A DNA stretch of 64,000 nt from positions 496,001-560,000 of the forward strand of contig NZ_NEHO01000002.1 of the NCBI RefSeq assembly GCF_002113375.1, written 5' to 3'. Below are positions 29,929-39,510 of the stretch, piece after piece. The number at the start of each line of letters is the position of its first letter. The stretch's first letter is position 1. The notes below the pieces were generated by a model. It worked only from the letters and a program-made list of their open reading frames with translations, searched no databases and was not told where the DNA came from. The translations under genes were made by a program, and so were the position numbers. The stretch is from Pseudomonas sp. R37(2017) (GTDB taxonomy: Bacteria > Pseudomonadota > Gammaproteobacteria > Pseudomonadales > Pseudomonadaceae).

Positions 29929-31629
29929 TTACGCGGTCTGGCTCACTTCCCGCACCGCCTTGCCCTTCACCGGCGCGCCGGCCGCCACATAGTAGTTGGC
30001 AGTGCTGCGCGGCAATGGCTTGCGACCACGGATCTTGTCGGCGATTTTCTCGGCCATCATGATCGTTGGTGCGTTCAGGTTGCCGGTGGTGATGATCGGC
30101 ATGATCGAAGCATCGACCACCCGCAGGCCTTGCATGCCGTGCACGCGACCCTGGCCATCGACCACGGCCATGTCGTCGGTGCCCATCTTGCACGAGCAGG
30201 ACGGGTGGAACGCGGTTTCGGCGTGTTCGCGGATGAACTTGTCCAACTGCTCATCGGTTTGCACTTCGATGCCTGGGCTGATCTCACGACCACGGAAGGC
30301 GTCCAGCGCAGGCTGCTGCATGATTTCACGGGTCAGGCGGATGCCGTCGCGGAATTCCTGCCAGTCCTGTTCGGTCGCCATATAGTTGAACAGGATGCTC
30401 GGGTGCTGGCGCGGGTCCTTGGACTTGGCCTGGATGCGACCACGGCTTGGGGAACGCATGGAGCCCATGTGCGCCTGGAAACCGTGCTCTTGCACACCGT
30501 TGCTGCCGTTGTAGTTAATCGCTACCGGCAGGAAGTGGTACTGGATGTTCGGCCATTCGAATTCCGGACGGGTGCGGATGAAACCGCCGGCTTCGAACTG
30601 GTTGCTGGCGCCGATGCCGGTGCCGTTGAACAGCCATTCGGCACCAATGGCCGGCTGGTTGTGCCAGAGCAGCGACGGGTACAGCGAGACCGGTTGGGTG
30701 CAAGCGTATTGCAGGTACAGTTCGAGGTGATCCTGCAGGTTTTCACCGACGCCCGGCAGGTCGTGGACCACCGGAATGTCGAGCTTGTTCAGCAACTCGG
30801 CCGGGCCGACGCCGGAACGTTGCAGGATCTGCGGCGAAGCGATGGCGCCGGCGCACAGCAGCACTTCCTTGCGCGCCTTGACTTCAACGCGCTCTTCAGC
30901 GGCGCCGACCAGGTAGCGCACGCCGACCGCACGCTTGCCTTCGAATAGGATCTTGTCGGTCAGGGCGTGGGTAACGATGGTCAGGGTCGAACGCTTCTTG
31001 GCCACGTCCAGGTAGCCGCGGGCGGTGGAAGCACGACGACCTTTAGGCGTCACGGTGCGGTCCATCGGGCCGAAGCCTTCCTGTTGGTAGCCGTTCAAGT
31101 CTTCGGTGCGCGGGTAGCCGGCCTGCACGCCGGCTTCGACCATGGCGTGGAACAGCGGGTTGTTGCCGGCTTTTGGCGTGGTCACGCTGACCGGGCCGTC
31201 GCCACCGTGGTAGTCGTTCGGGCCGATGTCCCTGGTTTCCGCTTTTCTGAAGTAGGGCAGGCAGTCCAGGTACGACCAGTCCTCAAGGCCAGGCAGCTTG
31301 GCCCAGCCGTCGTAGTCCATGGCGTTGCCGCGGATGTAGCACATGCCGTTGATCAGCGAGGAACCGCCCAGGCCCTTGCCGCGACCGCATTCCATGCGGC
31401 GACCGTCCATGTGTGGCTCTGGATCGGTTTCGTAGGCCCAGTTGTAGCGACGGCCTTGCAGCGGGAACGCCAAAGCGGCCGGCATTTGCGTGCGGAAGTC
31501 CATGCGGTAGTCCGGGCCGCCCGCTTCGAGCAGCAGGACGGTGACGCCTTCGTCTTCGGTCAGACGGGTCGCCAGGGTGTTACCGGCCGAGCCGGCACCG
31601 ATGATGATGTAGTCGAATTCTTGGGACAT
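29929..31629 (-). CDS. betA: Choline dehydrogenase
   Basis: 566 residues from ATG 31629 with GAGG 12-15 bases upstream. GMC oxidoreductase family: FAD motif [32 protein letters not shown], active-site [16 protein letters not shown] near residue 460 with the catalytic His, and the final [16 protein letters not shown]. It oxidises choline to betaine aldehyde, and can go on to glycine betaine, at the inner membrane with electrons to the quinone pool. It is third in betI-betB-betA (84 bases after betB), under BetI control. Confidence 0.97.
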   Translation of the reverse strand: MSQEFDYIIIGAGSAGNTLATRLTEDEGVTVLLLEAGGPDYRMDFRTQMPAALAFPLQGRRYNWAYETDPEPHMDGRRMECGRGKGLGGSSLINGMCYIRGNAMDYDGWAKLPGLEDWSYLDCLPYFRKAETRDIGPNDYHGGDGPVSVTTPKAGNNPLFHAMVEAGVQAGYPRTEDLNGYQQEGFGPMDRTVTPKGRRASTARGYLDVAKKRSTLTIVTHALTDKILFEGKRAVGVRYLVGAAEERVEVKARKEVLLCAGAIASPQILQRSGVGPAELLNKLDIPVVHDLPGVGENLQDHLELYLQYACTQPVSLYPSLLWHNQPAIGAEWLFNGTGIGASNQFEAGGFIRTRPEFEWPNIQYHFLPVAINYNGSNGVQEHGFQAHMGSMRSPSRGRIQAKSKDPRQHPSILFNYMATEQDWQEFRDGIRLTREIMQQPALDAFRGREISPGIEVQTDEQLDKFIREHAETAFHPSCSCKMGTDDMAVVDGQGRVHGMQGLRVVDASIMPIITTGNLNAPTIMMAEKIADKIRGRKPLPRSTANYYVAAGAPVKGKAVREVSQTA

Positions 31630-31713
31630 TGAATGCACCCTCTTTGATGGTGGTCAGGTCAGACCTCGGCGAGCGCTGTGCACTCGATTCGCGAGCAATA
31701 CAGGTCTCGGGTC

Positions 31714-33186
31714 TTAGAACACCGAGACGTAATCGCCCAGCTCGACCTGTACCGATTTGATGCGGGTGAAGTTGTTCAGCGAGCTGATGCCGTTTTCACG
31801 GCCGACACCCGACTGCTTGTAGCCGCCAACCGGCATCTTCGCGTCGGACTCGCCCCAGGCGTTGATCCAGCAGATACCCGCTTCCAGCTGATGAATCACG
31901 CGGTGTGCGCGGTTCAGGTCGCGGGTGACGATACCGGCGGCCAGGCCGAATTCGGTGTCGTTGGCGCGACGGATCACTTCCTCTTCGGTTTCGTAGGTGA
32001 GGATCGCCATCACCGGGCCAAAGATTTCTTCACGGACGATGGTCATATCGTCGGTGCAGTCGGTGAACACGGTCGGGGCCACGAAGGCGCCCTTGGCGAA
32101 TTCGCCGTCGGTCAGACGCTCGCCGCCGCACAGTACGCGTGCGCCTTCTTCCTTGCCCTTGGCGATGTAGCCCAGCACGTTTTCCATGTGGGCGAAGCTG
32201 ACCAGCGGGCCGAAGTTGGTGTTTTCGTCTTCCGGGTTACCGACGCGGATGCGCGCAACACGCTCAACGATCTTGGCTTCGAACGCGGCTTTCAGGTGGG
32301 CCGGTACGAACACGCGAGTGCCGTTGGTGCAGACCTGGCCGGAGCTGTAGAAGTTGGCCATCATCGCGGTATCGGCGGCGCGATCGAGATCGGCGTCATC
32401 GCAGATGATCAGCGGCGACTTGCCGCCCAGTTCCATGGTCACTTCCTTGAGCGAAGAGCTCGAAGCGCTGGCCATGACTTTCTTGCCGGTGTCGGTGCCG
32501 CCGGTGAACGAGACTTTCTCGATGCGCGGGTGCTCGGTCAGCCAGGTGCCGACTTCACGGCCGCTGCCGGTCAGGACGTTGAACACGCCGTTTGGCACGC
32601 CGGCCTCGGTGTAGATCTCGGCCAGTTTCAGGGTGGTCAGCGAGGTGACTTCGCTTGGCTTGAAGATCATCGCGTTGCCGGCGGCCAGGGCCGGGGCGGA
32701 TTTCCACAGGGCGATCTGGATCGGGTAGTTCCACGCGCCGATACCGGCCACGACGCCCAGCGGCTCGCGACGGGTGTAGACGAAGGACGTGGTGCGCAGC
32801 GGGATCTGCTCGCCTTCGATGGCCGGTACCAGGCCTGCGTAGTATTCCAGCACGTCGGCGCCGGTGACGATGTCGACGTAGCGGGTTTCGGAGTAGGCCT
32901 TGCCGGTGTCCAGGGTTTCCAGGGCGGCCAGTTCGTCGTTGCGCTCACGCAGGATTTCCACGGCGCGACGCAGGATGCGCGAACGCTCCATGGCGGTCAT
33001 GGCAGCCCAGATTTTCTGGCCCTTTTCGGCGCTGACGACGGCGCGTTCGACGTCATCGAAGGTGGCGCGTTGTACTTTTGCGAGGACTTCACCGTTAGCC
33101 GGGTTGATGGCTTCGAACGTGGCATCGCTGCCAGCGTCGGAGTAAGCACCATCGATGTAGAGTTTTTGCAGTTCGAAACGGGCCAT
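31714..33186 (-). CDS. betB: Betaine aldehyde dehydrogenase
   Basis: 490 residues, the usual length. The aldehyde dehydrogenase motifs are intact: [13 protein letters not shown] with the general-base Glu, and [17 protein letters not shown] with the nucleophilic Cys. GAGGA precedes the ATG. It oxidises betaine aldehyde to glycine betaine with NAD(P)+; Pseudomonas enzymes need K+. It sits between betI (62 bases upstream) and betA, so the three are one operon. Intermediate toxicity explains tight coupling with betA. Confidence 0.97.
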   Translation of the reverse strand: MARFELQKLYIDGAYSDAGSDATFEAINPANGEVLAKVQRATFDDVERAVVSAEKGQKIWAAMTAMERSRILRRAVEILRERNDELAALETLDTGKAYSETRYVDIVTGADVLEYYAGLVPAIEGEQIPLRTTSFVYTRREPLGVVAGIGAWNYPIQIALWKSAPALAAGNAMIFKPSEVTSLTTLKLAEIYTEAGVPNGVFNVLTGSGREVGTWLTEHPRIEKVSFTGGTDTGKKVMASASSSSLKEVTMELGGKSPLIICDDADLDRAADTAMMANFYSSGQVCTNGTRVFVPAHLKAAFEAKIVERVARIRVGNPEDENTNFGPLVSFAHMENVLGYIAKGKEEGARVLCGGERLTDGEFAKGAFVAPTVFTDCTDDMTIVREEIFGPVMAILTYETEEEVIRRANDTEFGLAAGIVTRDLNRAHRVIHQLEAGICWINAWGESDAKMPVGGYKQSGVGRENGISSLNNFTRIKSVQVELGDYVSVF

Positions 33187-33248
33187 AAAGTCCTCGCAAG
33201 TGCATCAGTGATTGGCGCGGCCCGGTGGTTGAGCGTTCTATGTGTGCT

Positions 33249-33842
33249 CTAACTCACCCGCTTGGCCAGTTGGATATCCATGTATTCGTAAGCGATCTGT
33301 TGCGCCTGTCCGGTGTCGAAAGCGTCTCCCGACAGCGCACCGCGCAACCACAAACCGTCGATCAACGCTGCCAGGCCCCGGGCGGCGCTGCGCGCATCTT
33401 CGAGCGGCAGCACACGGCGGAACTGGCAGCACAGGTTGGAATACAGACGGTGATCGTTGATCCGCTGCAACCTGTGCAAAGACGGCTGGTGCATGCTGGT
33501 GGCCCAGAAGGCCAACCAGGTTTTCATTGCCGGGCCATTGACCTGGCTGGCGTCGAAGTTGCCTTCGATGATCACCTGCAGATGCGCCCGCGGGCTGTCA
33601 TCTGTCAGCGCCTGTCGGCGCGCGGTGACGTTCTCGCTCAGGACAGTCATCAGGTACCCCATGGTGGCGGCGATCAGGCCGTTCTTGTCCTGAAAGTAAT
33701 GACTGATGATGCCATTCGAGACACCGGCCAAACGGGCGATCAGCGCAATGCTGGCGTCCCCCATTCCGACCTGATCGACGGCCAGCAGCGTGGCTTCGAT
33801 CAATTGCTGGCGACGGATGGGTTGCATACCGACCTTGGGCAT
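33249..33842 (-). CDS. betI: Choline-responsive TetR repressor BetI
   Basis: 197 residues from ATG 33842, since AAGGAG lies 9 bases before it, while the earlier ATG at 33851 directly abuts the ribosome site. N-terminal TetR helix-turn-helix ([37 protein letters not shown]) and C-terminal ligand domain with the BetI-type [13 protein letters not shown]. BetI represses the bet genes and is released by choline. Its expected operator, TTGATTGAAC with its complement, lies 71-90 bases upstream and is placed to control both betIBA and betT. Confidence 0.96.
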   Translation of the reverse strand: MPKVGMQPIRRQQLIEATLLAVDQVGMGDASIALIARLAGVSNGIISHYFQDKNGLIAATMGYLMTVLSENVTARRQALTDDSPRAHLQVIIEGNFDASQVNGPAMKTWLAFWATSMHQPSLHRLQRINDHRLYSNLCCQFRRVLPLEDARSAARGLAALIDGLWLRGALSGDAFDTGQAQQIAYEYMDIQLAKRVS

Positions 33843-33912
33843 CTTGCACATCTCCTTAGGCCTTCCGGCAGACGCAGGGCGTCCATCGGCTTGAGGGCCA
33901 GTCTATTTTGTT

Positions 33913-33932
33913 TTGATTGAACGTTCAATCAA
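33913..33932. promoter_or_regulatory. BetI operator overlapping divergent promoters
   Basis: A perfect 20-base palindrome, TTGATTGAAC joined to its complement. On the plus strand TTGAAC (33917-33922), 17 bases, TAAGAT (33940-33945) gives a promoter for betT; on the minus strand TTGAAC (33928-33923), 17 bases, TAGACT (33905-33900) gives one for betIBA. A repressor on the palindrome would cover both -35 boxes. Confidence 0.85.
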
Positions 33933-34017
33933 CAAAGAATAAGATCTGCGACAAATCGTCGCTGCCTACAGGTTTTTCCTATTTGTAGCTGGCGGAAAAA
34001 CGACATCCCAAACTGCT

Positions 34018-34061
34018 CGAAACCTACGTGCTACGGCGCTCCAGGGGTTTCGGGCTTTTTT
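34018..34061 (+). terminator. Terminator-like hairpin inside the betT leader
   Basis: CGAAACC (34018-34024) pairs with GGTTTCG (34046-34052) across a 21-base loop, followed by GGC and six T. It sits about 105 bases before betT, downstream of the proposed promoter, so it could attenuate rather than end a gene. The stem is only 7 bp. Confidence 0.4.
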
Positions 34062-34166
34062 CAGGGTGTCTTTATATCACCCGCCGGTCGGCTGCCCACT
34101 AACCGATTGGTCGGGTAACCCGTCTGTCTTGCGTTCTTCTCTCGCACTGCCCGGAGCATCTGTGCC

Positions 34167-35840
34167 ATGAGTTCTGCCTCGCTAATAAAGACCCCACCCG
34201 AGAAGGTGACGGTCAACGGTTGGGTGTTCTACACCTCTACCGCGTTGATTCTGTTGTTGACCGCCATTCTGATCATCGCCCCGCAAGAGGCCGGCAGAAT
34301 GCTGGGTACGGCGCAAGCCTGGTTGTCCCGCAGCTTCGGCTGGTACTACATGGTTGTGATTGCCGCCTACCTGATTTTTGTCGTCGGCCTGGCGTTTTCG
34401 TCCTACGGCAAACTGAAACTGGGCAGCAAGGATGACACCCCGGATTTCAGCTACGGCGCCTGGGCGGGGATGCTGTTCTCGTCGGGTATCGGCATTTCGT
34501 TGCTGTACTTCGGTGCTTCCGAGCCGCTGGATCATTACTTCAATCCGCCGGAAGGCGTGGCCGGCAGCAACCTTGCCGCCCGTCAGGCGGTGCAACTGAC
34601 CTTCCTGCACTGGGGCCTGCACGGCTGGGCGATCTACGCGTTGGTCGGTCTGGCCGTTGCCTATTTCGCTTACCGGCATAACCAGCCGCTGGCGTTGCGA
34701 TCGGCGCTGTACCCGCTGGCGGGCGAGCGTTGGGTCAAGGGCGCGGCCGGGCATGCGGTGGACGGCTTCGGCATGTTCGTGACCCTGCTGGGTCTGGTGA
34801 CCAACCTGGGGATTGGTTCGCTGCAAGTGTCGTCGGGGCTGGAAAACCTCTTCGGCATGGAGCACAGCAACACCAATCTGCTGATCGTTATCATCGTGAT
34901 GAGCACCGTGGCGACCATCGCCGCCGTGTCGGGTGTGGAAAACGGCATCCGCCGTCTGTCCAACCTCAACATCATACTGTTCAGCGGCCTGCTGATTTTC
35001 GTGCTGTTGTTCGGCCCGACCCTGCACCTGCTCAACGGCTTCGTGCAGAACATCGGTGACTACCTGAACGGTGTGGTGCTGAAGACCTTCGACCTTTATG
35101 TGTACGAAGGCGACAGTGAGAAGTCCGACCGCTGGCTAGGCCTGTGGACTCTGTTCTACTGGGCCTGGTGGATTTCCTGGGCGCCATTCGTGGGCATGTT
35201 CATCGCACGTATTTCCCGTGGTCGCACCGTGCGCGAACTGGTCGCCGGCGTGCTGCTGATCCCGTTGGGCTTCACCCTGGCGTGGTTGTCGATCTTCGGT
35301 AACTCGGCCCTGGACCTGGTGATGAACCATGGGGCGGTGGAACTCGGGAAAACGGCGCTGGAACAGCCGTCCATGGCGATCTACCAGTTGCTTGAGCATT
35401 ACCCGGCGTCGAAGGTTGTGATCGGCGTGTCGATCTTTGTCGGTTTCGTGCTGTTCCTGACCCCGGCGGACTCTGGCGCGGTGATGATGGCCAACCTGTC
35501 GTGCAAGGGCGGCAACGTTGACGAAGATGCCCCGCATTGGCTGCGGATCTTCTGGTCGGTGGTGATCACCCTGGTGACCATCGGCCTGCTGTTCGCCGGC
35601 AACTTCGAAGCCATGCAAACCATGGTGGTGCTGGCCGGTCTGCCGTTCTCGGTGGTGCTGGTGTTCTTCATGTTCGGCTTGCACAAGGCCATGGGCCAGG
35701 ACGCGCAGATCGAGCAGGAGCAGGCGGAAATGGCAGCACGCAGTCGTCGTGGTTTCAACGAGCTTCTGACCGAGCTGGACCTGCAGCCGGAGCAGTCGCA
35801 AGTGCGTAATAGCGCAGCTGAAGCCAGGATTACGAATTGA
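34167..35840 (+). CDS. betT: BCCT-family choline transporter
   Basis: 557 residues, about 12 membrane helices. BCCT signatures: GIGISLLYFGASEPLDHYF, then the tryptophan-rich LWTLFYWAWWISWAPFVG with RISRGRTVRE after it. The C-terminal tail is short (about 50 residues) compared with E. coli BetT (677 residues), whose long tail senses osmotic change, so this form may be a nutrient-uptake rather than osmo-activated carrier. GGAG lies 11-14 bases before ATG. Placement opposite betI and the shared operator make choline the likely substrate; glycine betaine cannot be excluded. Confidence 0.9.
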   Translation: MSSASLIKTPPEKVTVNGWVFYTSTALILLLTAILIIAPQEAGRMLGTAQAWLSRSFGWYYMVVIAAYLIFVVGLAFSSYGKLKLGSKDDTPDFSYGAWAGMLFSSGIGISLLYFGASEPLDHYFNPPEGVAGSNLAARQAVQLTFLHWGLHGWAIYALVGLAVAYFAYRHNQPLALRSALYPLAGERWVKGAAGHAVDGFGMFVTLLGLVTNLGIGSLQVSSGLENLFGMEHSNTNLLIVIIVMSTVATIAAVSGVENGIRRLSNLNIILFSGLLIFVLLFGPTLHLLNGFVQNIGDYLNGVVLKTFDLYVYEGDSEKSDRWLGLWTLFYWAWWISWAPFVGMFIARISRGRTVRELVAGVLLIPLGFTLAWLSIFGNSALDLVMNHGAVELGKTALEQPSMAIYQLLEHYPASKVVIGVSIFVGFVLFLTPADSGAVMMANLSCKGGNVDEDAPHWLRIFWSVVITLVTIGLLFAGNFEAMQTMVVLAGLPFSVVLVFFMFGLHKAMGQDAQIEQEQAEMAARSRRGFNELLTELDLQPEQSQVRNSAAEARITN

Positions 35841-35886
35841 TCGTGTGAGTGGCGTGGTGTTTCAGTCAGAAGCACCGCGTCGCATT

Positions 35887-35952
35887 CTTCGCGAGCAGGC
35901 TCGCTCCCACAGGTGTATGCATTCCAACGTGGGAGCGAGCCTGCTCGCGAAG
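35887..35952. repeat. REP inverted pair (class A)
   Basis: Two GCGAGCAGGCTCGCTCCCAC arms with a 15-20 base spacer between convergent betT and cbcV. Confidence 0.9.
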
Positions 35953-35995
35953 GGGTCATCAGTTGCGAAGCTGCTTGACCGGATACCCCATAAAC

Positions 35996-36025
35996 AAAAA
36001 CGCCGCGATCTCTCGCGGCGTTTTT
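35996..36025. terminator. Bidirectional terminator between betT and cbcXWV
   Basis: AAAAA, stem CGCCGCGA (36001-36008), loop TCTC, stem TCGCGGCG (36013-36020), TTTTT. The A and T runs on both sides let it end transcripts from either strand. Confidence 0.95.
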
Positions 36026-36037
36026 GTGTCTGTTGCC

Positions 36038-37216
36038 TTACCCCAGGTTCTTGCCGAGCAGTGCGTGATACAGCTCGCTGTCGCCAAGAATCCCCACCAC
36101 ATGGTTGTTATCGTGCAGCACCAGTTTGTTGCCGGTCTGATAACGAATCTGCAGCGCATCGCGCATGCCGATGTTCGAATCCACCAGGGTTGGTCGACGA
36201 CCCAGGCCTTCAACGGCCTGACCCGGTGCCCAGTTTTGCAGGTCCAGCGTAGAGCCGTTCTGGCGAGCGCCCTTGATGGTGTTGCCTTCGGCCAGGTCCA
36301 GCCACGAATCGCCGCCCGGATCCAGGCACACCGAACCGTTGATGCGTTTGCAGTTGTCCAGGGTGCGCATCAGGCTGCGGCCGCACAACACGTTCAGCGG
36401 GTTGGTGTGGGCCACGAAGGTCCGTACATAGTCGTCCGCCGGGTTGAGGACGATTTCTTCCGGTTTGCTGTACTGGATGATCCGGCCGTCTTTCATGATC
36501 GCGATGCGGCTACCCAGTTTCAGGGCCTCGTCGAGGTCGTGGCTGACGAACACGATGGTCTTGCTCAGCTTGGTTTGCAGTTCCAGCAGTTCGTCTTGCA
36601 GACCCTGGCGGATCAGCGGGTCGAGTGCCGAGAACGGTTCGTCCATCAGCAGAATGTCGGCGTCCATCGCCAGGGCACGGGCCAGGCCCACGCGTTGTTG
36701 CATACCACCGGACAGCTCGTTGGGTTTCTTGTTGCGCCATTGGGTCAGGCCCACCAGCTCAAGCTTGTCGTCCACCAGTTTGCGCCGTTCCTTCTCGGGA
36801 CGGCCCTGCATTTCCAGGCCAAAGCTGATGTTCTCGCGAACGGTCAGCCAAGGCATCAGGGCGAACTTCTGGAACACCATCGCGATGCGTTTGGTGCGCA
36901 TCATTTTCAGTTCGGCGGGGCTGCAGGAGGCGATGTCGATCTGCTTGCCTTCGTGCTCGACGAACAACTTGCCACGGCTGACGGTGTTCAGCCCGTTGAT
37001 GCAGCGCAGCAGGCTGGACTTGCCGGAGCCGGACAGGCCCATCAGTACGCAGATTTCACCTTTTTCGATATCCAGGCTGGCTTTTTCAACACCGACAATC
37101 TGCCCGGTCTTTTTCAGGATCTCGTTGCGGGTCATGCCCTGATCCAGCAGCTTGAGTGCCTCGCGTGGATCCCTGGAGAAGATAACGTCAACGTTATCGA
37201 AGCGAATAATGCTCAT
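36038..37216 (-). CDS. cbcV: Quaternary amine ABC transporter ATPase (CbcV)
   Basis: 392 residues. ProV-type ATPase: Walker A GLSGSGKSS near residue 60, Q-loop FQKFALMPW, signature LSGGMQQR, Walker B ILLMDEPFSALDP and switch His in VFVSHDLDEAL. The C-terminal part (about 280-392) is a CBS-like regulatory domain, as in ProV and OpuAA, where it senses ionic strength. Its start overlaps the cbcW stop by 4 bases. CbcVWX imports choline, betaine or carnitine depending on the binding protein (CbcX, CaiX, BetX) that docks; that is established for Pseudomonas. Confidence 0.95.
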   Translation of the reverse strand: MSIIRFDNVDVIFSRDPREALKLLDQGMTRNEILKKTGQIVGVEKASLDIEKGEICVLMGLSGSGKSSLLRCINGLNTVSRGKLFVEHEGKQIDIASCSPAELKMMRTKRIAMVFQKFALMPWLTVRENISFGLEMQGRPEKERRKLVDDKLELVGLTQWRNKKPNELSGGMQQRVGLARALAMDADILLMDEPFSALDPLIRQGLQDELLELQTKLSKTIVFVSHDLDEALKLGSRIAIMKDGRIIQYSKPEEIVLNPADDYVRTFVAHTNPLNVLCGRSLMRTLDNCKRINGSVCLDPGGDSWLDLAEGNTIKGARQNGSTLDLQNWAPGQAVEGLGRRPTLVDSNIGMRDALQIRYQTGNKLVLHDNNHVVGILGDSELYHALLGKNLG

Positions 37217-38058
37217 GCGTCACCCCCTGCTTTGGCGTCGGGTTGTTTGCAGATACGGTCGAGCATGATCGCCAGCAGTACGATCGCCAGGCCTGCTTCG
37301 AAGCCCAGGGCGATATCAGCAGTGTTCAGTGCGTTGACCACCGGTTTGCCCAGACCATCGGCACCCACCAGTGCCGCGATCACCACCATCGAAAGAGACA
37401 GCATGATGCACTGGGTGATGCCGGCCGCGATGCTTGGCATGGCGTGGGGCAGTTCGATTCGCGAGAGCAACTGACGGCGCGAACAGCCAAAGGCTTTGCC
37501 GGCGTCCATCAATTCTTCCGGAACATCGCGGATACCCAGGTAGGTCAGGCGGATGGGCGCGGCAATCGCGAACACCACCGTCGAAATCAGGCCCGGGACC
37601 ACACCCAGCCCGAAGAGGGTCAGGGTAGGAATGAGGTATACAAAGGTCGGTACGGTCTGCATCAGATCGAGTACCGGACGCATTAAAGTGTAGAACATCG
37701 GCTTGTGCGCCGCGACGATGCCCAGCGGCACGCCGATGAGTACGCAGACCAGGGTGGCGAACATCACCTGGGCCAGGGTTTCCATGGTTTCCTGCCAGTA
37801 CCCCAGATTGAGGATCAGCAGAAAGGAGGCAACGACAAACGCGGTCAGGCCCCATTTGCGTTGAATGAAGTGTGCCAGTAGTGCGATTAGGCCGATCAGT
37901 GCCAGCGGGTTGAACCAGGTCAGCGCAAACGTCACGCCGTGGATCATCGTTTCCAGCGTCACGGCGATTGCGTCGAAGGTGCTGGCGCCGTGTTGCGTCA
38001 GCCATTCAACGAAGCCCGCGATGTACTGGCCTAAGGGTATTTTCTGATCAATCAGCAT
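37213..38058 (-). CDS. cbcW: Quaternary amine ABC transporter permease (CbcW)
   Basis: 281 residues from ATG 38058 (MLIDQKIPLGQYIAG); an upstream ATG adds six residues and has no better ribosome site. ProW-type permease with six or seven helices and the EAA loop at about 195-220 (MDAGKAFGCSRRQLLSRIELPHAMPSI, shown here only as landmark words: AFGCSRRQLL). It forms the membrane channel for CbcV and CbcX. A strong hairpin separates it from cbcX, and its end overlaps cbcV. Confidence 0.95.
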   Translation of the reverse strand: MLIDQKIPLGQYIAGFVEWLTQHGASTFDAIAVTLETMIHGVTFALTWFNPLALIGLIALLAHFIQRKWGLTAFVVASFLLILNLGYWQETMETLAQVMFATLVCVLIGVPLGIVAAHKPMFYTLMRPVLDLMQTVPTFVYLIPTLTLFGLGVVPGLISTVVFAIAAPIRLTYLGIRDVPEELMDAGKAFGCSRRQLLSRIELPHAMPSIAAGITQCIMLSLSMVVIAALVGADGLGKPVVNALNTADIALGFEAGLAIVLLAIMLDRICKQPDAKAGGDA

Positions 38059-38093
38059 GGTAGTGAACGTCCGCATGCAAGGTAATTAACAGC

Positions 38094-38115
38094 CCGGACG
38101 GCGTGCGCCGTCCGG
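38094..38115 (-). promoter_or_regulatory. Intercistronic hairpin between cbcX and cbcW
   Basis: CCGGACGGCG and CGCCGTCCGG are perfect complements with a 2-base centre, starting 9 bases after the cbcX stop. No T-run follows. Such hairpins after a binding-protein gene usually protect the upstream message and lower expression of the membrane genes. Confidence 0.7.
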
Positions 38116-38124
38116 CATAAGCGA

Positions 38125-39069
38125 TTACTGCAGTTTGGCTTTAACGGCCTCCAGGCCAGGTTTACCGTCAATGGTGGTTACGCCAGCGAGCCAGGTATCG
38201 AGCACCTGTGGATTCTTTTTCAGCCAGGCCTTGGCGGCCGCCTCAGGCTTCATCTTGTCGTCCAGGATGTTGCCCATCAGTTCGCTTTCCATGTCGACGT
38301 TGAACTCCAGGTTTTTCAACAGCTGGCCCACGTTGCTGCATTCCTCGGCGTAACCCTTGCGGGTGTTGGTCGCTACGGTGGCGGCGCCGAAATCCGGGCC
38401 AAAGAAATCGTCGCCGCCGGTCAGGTATTGAATCTTGAAGCGCTTGTTCATCGGGTGCGGCGCCCAGCCGAGGAAGACTACGGCGGTGTCGCGTTTCTGC
38501 GCACGATCGACCTGCGACAGCATGCCGGCTTCGCTGGATTCGACGACCTTGAAGCCGGCGTCCTTGAGGCCGAAGGCGTTCTTGTCGATCATGCTCTGGA
38601 TCAGGCGGTTGCCGTCGTTGCCCGGCTCGATCCCGTAGATCTTGCCGTCGAGTTCTTTCTTGAATTTGGCGATATCGGCGAAGTCATGCAGCCCCTTGTC
38701 GTACAGGGCTTGAGGAACCGCCAGGGTGTACTTGGCACCCTTGAGGTTGGTACGCAGGGTTTCCACGGTGCCGGCATCGCGGTAGGCCTTGATGTCGTTT
38801 TCCATGGTCGGCATCCAGTTCCCCAGGAACACGTCCATGTTCTTGCCGTCGGCCAGGGACTTGTAGGTCACGGGGACGGAAATCATGGTGGTCTTGGTCT
38901 TGTAGCCGAGGGCGTTGAGCACCACGCTGGTGGTCGCGGTTGTCGCGGTGATATCGGTCCAGCCGACATCGGAGAAGTTCACGGTACTGCACTGTGCCGG
39001 TTCTGCGGCTTGCGCCAGAACCGGCAGGCTAAGCATGGCGGCCAACAACAACGACGGGGAACCTTTCAT
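38125..39069 (-). CDS. cbcX: Choline-binding periplasmic protein CbcX
   Basis: 314 residues with a signal peptide ending VLAQAAEPA (about 22). OpuAC/ProX family: NFSDVGWTDITATTATTSVVLNALGY at the N domain, GNWMP and FLGWAPHPMNKRFKIQYL in the ligand region, where tryptophans form the aromatic box for the trimethylammonium group. It is first in cbcXWV, with AAGGAG before the ATG and a run of twelve A just upstream of that. A paralogue (CaiX, 9 kb away) shows the same GWAPHPMN motif. Confidence 0.95.
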   Translation of the reverse strand: MKGSPSLLLAAMLSLPVLAQAAEPAQCSTVNFSDVGWTDITATTATTSVVLNALGYKTKTTMISVPVTYKSLADGKNMDVFLGNWMPTMENDIKAYRDAGTVETLRTNLKGAKYTLAVPQALYDKGLHDFADIAKFKKELDGKIYGIEPGNDGNRLIQSMIDKNAFGLKDAGFKVVESSEAGMLSQVDRAQKRDTAVVFLGWAPHPMNKRFKIQYLTGGDDFFGPDFGAATVATNTRKGYAEECSNVGQLLKNLEFNVDMESELMGNILDDKMKPEAAAKAWLKKNPQVLDTWLAGVTTIDGKPGLEAVKAKLQ

Positions 39070-39510
39070 GGATGGACTCCTTGGTGTTTTTTTTTTTTGG
39101 CAGTGTTCCGACTTGGACTACCGCACTTATAGGTTGCGGTTGGGTGGCGTTCTTGTGACGGCTCTACCGCAGCGCCTTTGCAATCGAGTCGAATAAGATC
39201 ATGTACCAGTGAAAATCTGACGCCTACAGGGTGCGTCGTAACCAGTACAGGGATGGTCGCATCCAGTGTCGGTGACGTCGTTTACAGATTTTTTCAGCCC
39301 CTTTTCCCCATCTGCACCGCCAAAAACAGTGAAAACATGGCGTAAAACGCACACGGCGTTCGTGGACATGAGTGCGTCGGTCCGAGACGTCGAGCGACAC
39401 GACAAAAGCCGGATGATGCGGCCATCTCGGCGGATTGCAGCTTGAGCGTAGCAGCTCCGTCATCGTGCGCTTTCGCGTGCGCAGTGGGCCTATCCAGGAG
39501 TTCGGCAGTA
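39070..39510. other. Divergent cbcX-sdaB control region
   Basis: 441 bases without a credible gene. The cbcX side has a 12-base homopolymer (39087-39098, T on the plus strand) next to the ribosome site. The rest presumably holds promoters and GbdR-type activator sites for cbcXWV and sdaB, but I could not identify a site with confidence. Confidence 0.5.

Larger units (their letters stand above)
33843..34166. other. Divergent betI-betT control region with structured betT leader
   Basis: 324 bases. Contains the BetI palindrome (33913-33932) with overlapping divergent sigma-70-like promoters. Downstream on the plus strand are two mutually exclusive stems (33966-33988 and 33972-34001) and a hairpin followed by six T (34018-34061), all before the betT ribosome site. 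Confidence 0.6.
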
